From assembly GCA_032353305.1 (NCBI GenBank), contig JAUCNG010375261.1:1-11365 (forward strand): a stretch of 11,365 nt of DNA. Reading direction: 5' to 3'. Shown here piece after piece: positions 1 to 6,424 of this stretch. Both the position numbers and the translations under genes were made by a program. Origin of the DNA: Cephalothrix spiralis (taxonomy: Eukaryota; Nemertea; Palaeonemertea; Archinemertea; Cephalotrichidae). The notes beneath the pieces were generated by a model. It was not told the origin of the DNA, did not search any database, and saw nothing but the letters and a program-made list of their open reading frames with translations. Within the stretch, counting starts at the first letter, position 1. Every line of letters starts with the position of its first letter.

Positions 1-440
1 GATGATTGACCATGCTATGCATGCCATGTTATTGTTGATTTTTATCGAATGATAACGTTAGAATTTGAAGAAAAAAACTTACCTAGATCTTTATCTTTGT
101 CTGCTCCATTATCATGGCAATTTATAGCACAACAACAATTGCCTTTGGATTACCTTTTTCGGGTGTTAGACTGTGATAAGGGGATTAAAATATCTTTCGC
201 CCTACTCCAGCAGCCATCACGCTTGACCTCTGCACATCGGAGCCGTAAGAGGGCAGGTCGACGCGGTGATTACACTGATTAATACGGGGGGGCCTACTTG
301 TTATACATCTAGCGATGCTTTATCTATGATATCAGTTACCTCCAACCGGACCTCCAACCGAGCGCAAGATAAGTGTTTGGTTTATTGGTCAACATTTTCT
401 CTCTCCTCGCTTCAAACGGATTATAGTTGGTTTGGTTTAG
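1..440. other. No supported gene; unresolved sequence
   Basis: I see no convincing coding exon here; the open frames have no recognisable protein pattern. A good splice donor (CTAG|GTAAGT) is present on the minus strand at about 77-86, but the frames entering it are closed by stops within a short distance, so I do not call an exon. The 10-mer CCTCCAACCG occurs twice 12 bases apart (339-348 and 351-360), a minor tandem duplication. Confidence 0.4.
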
Positions 441-496
441 CAAGGGCGCACAAGAACGAAAAATCCAAATTTGTTATGTACTCTCAGTGACCACTG
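441..496 (+). CDS. Possible internal exon of the upstream gene
   Basis: A 56-nt segment lies between a pyrimidine-flanked acceptor (GGTTTAG at 434-440) and a donor (CACTG|GTAATC, GT at 497-498). In the frame that starts after one base it is open and reads KGAQERKIQICYVLSVTT. It ends one base into a codon, which is the phase needed to join the candidate last exon at 712; the joined codon would be GAT (Asp). The intron would be 215 nt. This is inference from splice sites and phase only. The segment is short, the protein is not recognised, and a chance match is quite possible. Confidence 0.2.
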
Positions 497-711
497 GTAA
501 TCTTTAGCTGTTGGTACTGCTGATGAAACAGCACACATTAAAAGGATAAAGTGCTGAAAATCTCCCAAAGTATATATTGCCGGCAAAACTGATAAAATTG
601 AACAAATTTGTCTTGAATTTGTGGCATTCAATTTCTTTCTCATAACATTGGAATGCCTATATGAGGCCTGGTTTTTTTTATTATTCAATATGTATTTTAA
701 CCTTATTTCAG

Positions 712-914
712 ATTTCAAGAAAAATACGGTTGTCAAACCAGTACACAATGTAGATTGTTATCAACTTATGTGCAAGTTACTAGGACTAAAGACTATGAAT
801 AATGATGGAAATTACTCTCGAGTTGCGCCCATGTTACTTAATAATGCTCAACCTGTATCCTTTGCCTCACTGTATCTTTTATTGGCAGTATGTATGGTCA
901 TCGTGGCTATGTAG
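712..914 (+). CDS. Candidate last coding exon, hydrophobic C-terminus (GPI-signal-like), protein unrecognised
   Basis: The exon begins after a strong acceptor with a long pyrimidine tract (TTTTTTTTATTATT..CCTTATTTCAG, AG at 710-711), enters one base into a codon, and runs 203 nt to TAG at 912-914. It encodes about 67 residues. The middle holds two cysteines (VDCYQLMCK) and an N-glycosylation sequon (NYS). The last ~19 residues (VSFASLYLLLAVCMVIVAM) are strongly hydrophobic, end directly at the stop, and follow a run of small polar residues (LLNNAQP). That arrangement is typical of a GPI-anchor attachment signal, or less likely a tail-anchor segment. I do not recognise the family. Upstream exons would lie at 441-496 and beyond the left edge. 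A chance open frame is the main alternative. Confidence 0.4.
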
Positions 915-1033
915 TTGAGGATCTTGGACTCCATCGCGCTTGAGACCGTGTTGATGATCTATTATTATGTTTCTTGGGTATTCTGCTGTCTCAAGGGGTG
1001 TAGGATGGTTGGACCCCACTCACTTCAACCCTG

Positions 1034-1129
1034 GACTTTTGGGAACCCACGGACAATAATTGGGACCCAGACATTGTTCCTGACTTTTGGGCCCCACAGA
1101 AAAATTGGGATCCAGACGTTTTGGCCCCG
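1034..1129. repeat. Degenerate 48-bp tandem repeat, two units
   Basis: Two head-to-tail units both start GACTTTTGGG (1034 and 1082) and share AATTGGGA-CCAGAC further along, with small indels between them. A weaker earlier partial unit may lie at about 1009-1033 (TTGGACCCCAC..CAACCCT). The block is richer in G and C runs than its surroundings. If the exon at 712-914 is real, this block lies in its 3' UTR. Confidence 0.55.
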
Positions 1130-1141
1130 GACTACCTTCTC

Positions 1142-1330
1142 CCGTCTCAAGCCAATGCATAAAATCATTATTTATATTCTATAATGTCCTCCCATGACAA
1201 AGTTTGATTTTTCTCTAAGTTTGCTTTTTTCGAGCCATATTTGTCCTGCTGTCAATATACTAAATACTGTCAATATAATAAAGTATAACAATTTACGAAA
1301 ATGTAGTTAGGCTAGTCTGGCTTGAGACGG
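1142..1330. repeat. Short inverted repeat pair (12 bp), possible small element
   Basis: CCGTCTCAAGCC at 1142-1153 is matched by its exact reverse complement GGCTTGAGACGG at 1319-1330. The similarity does not extend convincingly inward and no target duplication is clear, so this may be a small decayed inverted-repeat element of ~190 bp or coincidence. Confidence 0.25.
1277..1282 (+). promoter_or_regulatory. Possible poly(A) signal AATAAA
   Basis: A canonical AATAAA hexamer lies 363 nt after the stop codon of the candidate exon ending at 914. In DNA this AT-rich the hexamer is common by chance, so it is listed only because it is in a sensible place for that transcript. Confidence 0.2.
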
Positions 1331-1380
1331 CAGTGTTATTTCTCTGATAATTCTGTGATTGTCGATCTGTTTTTTAGGTA

Positions 1381-1437
1381 GTGCTAAATTCAAATTCGCA
1401 ATATTATTTAGTACGGACAGTACAGAGAACGCATTTT
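1381..1437 (+). repeat. Interspersed repeat, copy A (stem-loop core)
   Basis: The 34-nt core (GTGCTAAATTC..CGCAATAT..ATTTAGTAC, 1381-1414) matches 30 of 34 bases of the core at 10716-10749. Downstream both copies keep CGG and then CGCATT at about the same spacing. The core ends are complementary in copy B and nearly so here, so the RNA or single strand could fold into a hairpin. Same orientation as copy B, 9.3 kb away. Confidence 0.6.
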
Positions 1438-1517
1438 ATATGGTATAGCTTCAGACTCCCACGTATGAACATTCCGGTCCCCTCCGAGCTGGTAACGAAT
1501 TTTGAAACATTTTAGCT

Positions 1518-1532
1518 CGCGCCTTCGGCGCG
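1518..1532. repeat. GC hairpin CGCGCC-TTC-GGCGCG
   Basis: A perfect 6-bp all-GC stem with a TTC loop sits in AT-rich surroundings, in the context GCTCGCGCCTTCGGCGCGCG. Such compact CpG palindromes often mark ends or cores of small transposons, but no partner or target duplication is visible here. A run such as GATAACATATC follows without structure. Confidence 0.4.
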
Positions 1533-1720
1533 CGATAACATATCTTTATTTTAAATTCCTCAGTGCCATATCTCAATAACGACTTTTATAAGTTACCCTG
1601 CGTGTCATAATATTTATTCTGTGACGATACACGTTTTAACACGTACAATTATTTGTACATCCAATATTTCTGATTATTTTGCGAGTTTATATACTCGAAA
1701 TTATATCAAACATAATATAT

Positions 1721-2653
1721 CGGGTGGGCCCTTGAATCTGTCCCGCTGTTTAGAAGGTTGTATCTTCAAAAATATGTGAGATAATGAATTGATTTTTTGC
1801 ACGTAGTAAGAAAATAGTGTTCTTAATACTTCGCTAAAGTTCCATTTTCATATCATTTTTCAAAAAAATCAGAAAAATGTTTTTTTGCCCCCAGCGGGTG
1901 GGGCTGATCAATTAAACCCAAAAAAGTAATTAGCCCTACCCCTGGGTGCTTTGAAAAATCACGTTTTTTGCCCCCACGTTTTTTGCGTTTTTTGCGACGA
2001 AAAAATTGGCCAGGGCAAAATTGGTACGTTTTCGAATGTATAATACGATAGTAAAATATAATTGATGCATCAACAGAAGTGAATATCATTTCATGCGCGT
2101 ATCCACCACATCCTATTTTGTAAAACAGGTGATAATAATTTGCTTATTCCTGTCACTCCACACTTTTATTAGGTTTCTGTGATTGTGTTATCGTCAGTAT
2201 AAATTTGAAGACATATTTTTGAAATTATAGCGACTTAAAACCGATGAACTCATCAGGACGATCCAAAATAGTGCCATGGCGGACCTAGAATAATATTCGC
2301 TTACCGTAGTGCAATTTCACTATTAAATCAGATTTCGTTGACATATGATTCTGAAATTTACACTATAGAAAAAAAACATCTATATTAGCATCATACTAAA
2401 ATTTATAGATAATAGCTTTTCTATTTTTTAAACAACGAATTTTTAAATAATAAGTAAAGATTCACACAAAAAGTCATTCTATGATATTCCGTTTTTCGAC
2501 TTGAGTTGCGCAAATTAACATAACCTAAAAACTATTAATGATATCAAAATAAAATTTCAGCAAAGGATCAACAACACACCATCAAATCATTATCTCAAAT
2601 ATTTTTAAAGATACAATCTTCTAAACAGCGGGACAGATTTAAGGGCCCACCCG
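1721..2653. mobile_element. 0.93-kb non-autonomous DNA element with ~80-bp terminal inverted repeats
   Basis: The left end (CGGGTGGGCCCTTGAATCTG onward, to about 1793) is matched in reverse complement by the right end (from about 2581 to CCCACCCG at 2653), with about five mismatches over ~80 bp. The homology includes the adjoining AATATAT/ATATATT bases at 1714-1720 and 2654-2660. These could be a palindromic ATATAT target duplication or part of the ends; I cannot tell which. No transposase-like reading frame is present inside. The interior contains T-rich runs with GCCCCC and CACGTTTTTTGC repeated, and a smaller imperfect hairpin at about 1887-1948 (CCCCAGCGGGTGGGGCT against AGCCCTACCCCTGGGTG). 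An 11-mer CAAACATAATA also lies on both sides (1707-1717, 2667-2677). The superfamily is unresolved. Confidence 0.8.
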
Positions 2654-2660
2654 ATATATT

Positions 2661-3658
2661 GTATGGCAAACATAATACAATTAATACATGTATATATTGT
2701 ATGGCTTTATTTTTAAATCTACTTACGTTGAGATAAAATATAGTTAACGATTACTTAAACACTTTATCAAAGCTTTGGCCGTTATATCATCGTAGACTGT
2801 TGGCGTGCCTCAATACGTTATTTTTTAACAGGCTAGCTTAAATTTTTTATTTAATCGTTTTATGAGGGAAATAATTTTTATGCAACCGACTATCTATGAA
2901 TTTTCATAAATTCGAATCTGAAGATTACATCTGTTTGTATATTTTGTTATTAACGCTCACAGAAAATTTCCCTTTATATAATAATATGATTACTCTCAAA
3001 GGTATTACATATTTAAAATTTTACAGGCATTTGTGAATTTATAAAAGCTTTAAAATTTAACTGTAGTGAAAAACAGCATTGAAATTACTTCATTTACTTT
3101 TAAATACTACATTTACCTTAATTCGGCATTATAAAGCGGTGATCATTTATTTTAAAAGGTTAAAGATAACCAAAAAAGCTGTATTTATATTAATTCTCAA
3201 ATGAGGTTGGTCTCGTTATTCTTAAATTTAAATGAATATTTTGTGTTCTAACTGATCTTTTAATTAGCTCTACAAGAAACTATCTTAGAATCAATTCTTA
3301 ATTGGTATCTATCTCATTTCATTTATATATTTTTAATGAATATTTTATTTTTAAGGATTCCATTATAATTGTTCTGAATTGAAAGCATGACATTTAAGCT
3401 GTTAAGACATTTTAAAGATATACATGATTATTTTAACTATGTTAATGTTTTACTTGAAAATACATGTAATGTATAATACATGTATGTTACTGGAGATATC
3501 AAAATGAGTCGCTTTCGGTTTTTCATATTTTGAGAAAATATCGCTAAGCAAAATTACCAATATTCATATTCACATCTACCGTGCTAAAGTACAGGTTTTT
3601 TCCCGGATTTTAGCATCCTGTAATAACAGTTGTAGTACAGATATCTACCTCTTGTTTA
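2661..3658. other. AT-rich intergenic sequence without recognisable features
   Basis: No coding pattern, RNA gene or clear element is visible across about 1 kb. Small items only: the 13-mer TATATTGTATGGC is repeated at 2655-2667 and 2693-2705, and a TACATGTA-rich stretch lies at about 3458-3486. Confidence 0.5.
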
Positions 3659-3825
3659 GGGCTCCGTTACACTGATTTTCAGCTCGTGATGCGTGACTGA
3701 AAATTCAAAATTGTATTGATTTAAATACGATAACAATACAATTTTGAATTTTCAGTCACGCATCACAGGATTTGATCACATTTTGTTTAATCGGGACGAG
3801 GTCGGCAGGTAGTGTAATGGAGCCC
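3659..3825. mobile_element. PIF/Harbinger-type MITE, 167 bp, with perfect internal hairpin
   Basis: The ends are GGGCTCCGTTACACT (3659-3673) and AGTGTAATGGAGCCC (3811-3825), inverted repeats that match at 14 of 15 positions. Both flanks carry TTA (3656-3658 and 3826-3828), the 3-bp TWA-type duplication known for PIF/Harbinger, and GGGC.C-type ends also fit that superfamily. Inside, a perfect 32-bp inverted repeat (3686-3717 against 3735-3766, containing GTGACTGAAAATTCAAAATT) is separated by only 17 bases. No coding capacity. The perfect arms suggest either a young insertion or upkeep of the palindrome. Confidence 0.85.
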
Positions 3826-4189
3826 TTACTACAGTAATTCACATCTTACATTTATATTTACTATGATAGAACATAAATAATTTATGATAAGCAATTAGTA
3901 TCAATATCAATGTTTTCCTGAGACAATTTGTATTGCGGGAATTGCATTTAATACTTCTAGATTAATATGAAATTTGATCGAAGTGAACCATTTTGTTATC
4001 TTCAATCACATGATCTACTTATGATCTAAACTGTCTCGTTTCATCCGGAATTCTATTAATTCCTTGTTTTATTTTAAAATTTATATATCTTTTTATTACT
4101 AAAGTGCCATAGACATTGCATTCCGATTATATTTTCCTAATGAATTTCGCTTCTTATATAGCTAGATTACTTGAATTTACCATGTATTC
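3826..4189. other. AT-rich spacer between two MITEs
   Basis: No gene, RNA or repeat structure is visible in this stretch beyond general AT-richness. Confidence 0.5.
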
Positions 4190-4191
4190 TA

Positions 4192-4449
4192 CAGGAAGTC
4201 ACAATAAAATTAAAATGTATAACAGCCAGATGACGTCATACTGTAACTCATTATGAATATTTTGATAATTGCAAAAAAGTACTCATTAAAAAGCATAGTT
4301 GTCTCTCCCGAATAACGCAGATATGTTAGCTCACATGTTACCAAATTTCTTTTATTTGAAAGAGAATACCATGTTCTCTCCAGTGATATGGTCAATTCAT
4401 AACTAAGTCACAATATACTGGCTGTTATACATTTTATTGGGACACCCTG
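4192..4449. mobile_element. Tc1/mariner-type MITE, about 258 bp
   Basis: The right end reads CAATAAAA..inward from CAGGGTGTCCC (on the minus strand, ending at 4449) and the left end reads CAGGAAGTCACAATAAAA from 4192. Both continue into TGTATAACAGCCAG; the strict inverted 18-mer is 4212-4229 against 4418-4435, and the left arm carries a ~5-base insertion. TA dinucleotides flank both ends (4190-4191 and 4450-4451), the target duplication known for Tc1/mariner, and CAGGGTGTCCCAA is a typical mariner-type end. The central ~190 bp has no transposase frame; the open frame on the minus strand here is short and unlike known proteins. Confidence 0.75.
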
Positions 4450-5089
4450 TATTTTAATTGTATTGTCAATTATATTTATATTTATACATATTTATTAACA
4501 ATTGTTTTGAATTGTTTTTATTTCCGGCTTAGATCAATAGTTCAGCCTTTTTATTGCACCATGCAGGTTTTTTAAACTTAATTCAGAATTCTATAAAGCT
4601 GCATATTTAGGTCGCCTAGTAACTTTTTTGTTACCTTCTATAGATATCATAGACATCATCTCAGATATTGTGTTTTATAACTGAACAGCTTTAAAAAATA
4701 TTAAAATGAATAATCTTTATTACATTATAAAAATAATATTACAATGTTAATGGGACGCCCCAAAAAGAATCGGTAGATTCTTTAATTCCATGGGTGCCCA
4801 GAAATTAGATTACTTAATACGGGACTTAATATTTATCTTATTAGTTAAAAATTCAGTTCCATATTTTATTGTTAAAAAGCTAGTTTTACTGTAAGTTCCA
4901 AAATATAATTTACACAGTATAACGCTCTTCCCTATTTTTTTTTAAATGTTAAACTAGATGATTTAGACAATATTCGGCAAACAAGTAGCTAGCTAGGCCC
5001 CCGGGCTAGGCCTATATGTAATATCATAGACTCATAGTAGGCTAGTTAAATTAATTCTCTAATATTGATGTTTATTTTTTCAAAAATTT
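4450..5089. other. AT-rich intergenic sequence with small palindromes
   Basis: No gene is seen. A 20-nt hairpin AAAGAATC-GGTA-GATTCTTT lies at 4764-4783, flanked by GGGACGCCCC and GGGTGCCC, and may be a remnant of a small element. A GC palindrome-like stretch (TAGGCCCCCGGGCTAGGCCT) lies at about 4994-5013 and runs into CTAGGCCTATATG, which resembles the start of the two repeats at 5090-5199. Confidence 0.4.
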
Positions 5090-5199
5090 AATCACATAAA
5101 CTAGGCTTATATGATGAACAATTTTTTTATCTGATTATGTAATTTACCGGTAATCATATAAACTAGGCCTTCATGATAAACGAATTTTTATCTGAATAT
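5090..5199 (+). repeat. Two direct copies of a ~48-bp AT-rich repeat
   Basis: Copy 1 (about 5090-5138) and copy 2 (5152-5199) share AATCA.ATAAACTAGGC.T, then ATGAT.AAC.AATTTTT and ATCTGA.TAT, separated by 13 bases. A third partial relative (CTAGGCCTATATG) is at 5006-5018. This looks like a local duplication rather than a transposon. Confidence 0.6.
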
Positions 5200-5259
5200 A
5201 GAACCTCGTTTATATTATTTACATTTGATATGACAAATCTAAGATAAGAATATTCTAGT

Positions 5260-5321
5260 GTACGCTCGTATTCCACCATACTGTATCGTTGTGGGTGTAA
5301 CCTTGTGTCAATTTCAGGCAG
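5260..5321 (+). promoter_or_regulatory. Candidate 5'-UTR exon ending at a strong splice donor
   Basis: GGCAG|GTAAGC (GT at 5322-5323) is a near-consensus donor and the only strong plus-strand one I noticed upstream of the PGGHG-like gene. It would splice to the acceptor at 6283-6284 through a ~963-nt intron. The left boundary given is arbitrary, since no transcription start or convincing TATA box can be fixed from sequence. The alternative is that the acceptor at 6284 is used for spliced-leader trans-splicing and this donor is not used. Confidence 0.3.
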
Positions 5322-6284
5322 GTAAGCACTGTATACATGTATATTGTTATTGTTTTGTTTTGTTTATAAATTGATTAAGTTGTTTATTTCTAATTTAATT
5401 CAATGACCTTGATGACAGGAAAACGACTTTATCATTGAGACATTGAAAGAACTGGCTATAAATCCGTACATTCGAAGAGTTTAACGTATATATTTGTTGA
5501 GGAGGGGGGATTTTAATTGTTCATTATTTATATTAACCCCCTTTTTACCCGTGATATTTTCAATCACAGAAAGGAGGCAAATTTCGTCTTAAGTATCCTT
5601 TATTGACGGCTTTAATTATCTATTTATCTATCTGTTTCCATGGATCGAGCTACAACATGCACATACTCACGTACTTATTATTTTGTTTCTTTTACGTGAC
5701 AATGGGTTAAATTTCCGCATTTTTTTTTTTTAAATATTCAACTACGACTAGTCCCAGGGTTAAGTCTTTCATTCTTTCAATTTTGTTGTAATTCAAATAT
5801 TCACACAATTCAATGTGATAAATTGCTAAATCTAATTGAGCTATATACCCAATTTTTGAAAATGACCTATATATCAAATCCTATATGAGTACAATAACTG
5901 TGATACTACGTTAAAAAATGCCTTCATGTGTTGAGGACTGCTTTCCTGGAGACAAAACTTATTATCCAAAAGCAAAAATGTGAAGGTATTCCGGTTATTT
6001 TTAACAAATGGTGTAAAAAGAGTTAAAATATACAATATTTGAAATGTATAAATATGACATGTAGGTTGTGATAATATATATGGTAAATTTAGATTATTAA
6101 TATGTCGCGTACTATATATAAACTATCAAAGTCTTTGACATAGATATAATTTATAATCATTAAAGATTTCGTTATCCGGCGCGCGTTGGAGATTTTCCAT
6201 TTATTTGAACATTTCTTCAAAATCTTGTCTAATCTGGTCTAATACATAGGTTTTTGATTTCTAATGTGTTTCTTTTCATTTCAG
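5322..6284 (+). other. Upstream region or first (5'-UTR) intron of the PGGHG-like gene
   Basis: This is AT-rich and without coding pattern. It contains simple T/G runs (TTGTTATTGTTTTGTTTTG, about 5343-5362), a G-run and C-run pair (GGAGGGGGG at about 5501 and AACCCCC at about 5536) that could pair, and a T10 run near 5720. It ends in the acceptor TTTCTTTTCATTTCAG. It is an intron if the donor at 5322 is used, otherwise it holds the promoter or outron. Confidence 0.4.
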
Positions 6285-6424
6285 TTATGCAAAATGTTAC
6301 TTCGGTTTTTATTAGCAAGTTTAGTGATAGTATCGACTGTCGCTTTTACCTTTAATGCTCGAGCGGAAATAGGAAAAACAGAACAAGATGTGAGCCAGAA
6401 GGCGACCTTATTCGAATCTAATGG
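6285..6424 (+). CDS. PGGHG: PGGHG-like exon 1: signal peptide (coding from 6294)
   Basis: The acceptor TTTCATTTCAG ends at 6284, so only nine bases (TTATGCAAA) precede ATG at 6294. I chose the second ATG because its frame gives a signal peptide and joins exon 2; the ATG at 6287 leads to a stop at 6355. The coding part is 131 nt and encodes residues 1-43 plus two bases of Gly44. The donor is AATGG|GTAAGT. Residues ~5-20 are hydrophobic (FLLASLVIVSTVAFTF), followed by NARAE as the likely cleavage site. Confidence 0.8.
6287..6355 (+). promoter_or_regulatory. Short overlapping upstream reading frame (uORF)
   Basis: The first ATG after the acceptor (6287-6289) is 7 bases before the ATG that opens the signal-peptide frame and is out of frame with it. 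It reads 22 codons and stops at TAA 6353-6355, inside the main coding exon. If the mRNA starts at or before 6285, ribosomes meet this ATG first, so the main protein would depend on leaky scanning. With only two bases between the acceptor and this ATG, skipping would be easy unless a leader is joined upstream. Confidence 0.4.

Noticed and set aside
77-160. Minus-strand exon with a Cys-rich frame (GNCCCAINC) before a perfect donor at 77-82
   Set aside because: The frame is closed upstream by a stop, with no credible acceptor between that stop and the donor; the other two frames also contain stops.
517-564. Hammerhead-ribozyme-like pattern: CTGATGA, then AGCAC paired with GTGCT, then GAAA
   Set aside because: Three extra unpaired bases separate CTGATGA from stem II, and I find no partners for stems I and III and no cleavage-site context. 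A covariance-model scan would settle it, but the core geometry is wrong.
437-748. 103-residue open frame on the minus strand
   Set aside because: It is antisense to the candidate exons at 441-496 and 712-914, shows no family pattern, and is crossed by the plus-strand splice signals.
1853-2089. 78-residue Lys/Arg-rich open frame on the minus strand
   Set aside because: It lies inside the non-autonomous element at 1721-2653, and its basic composition comes from T/C-rich runs.
2247-2275. CTGATGAG on the minus strand, another possible hammerhead core
   Set aside because: No GAAA follows at a suitable distance and no stem II can be formed.
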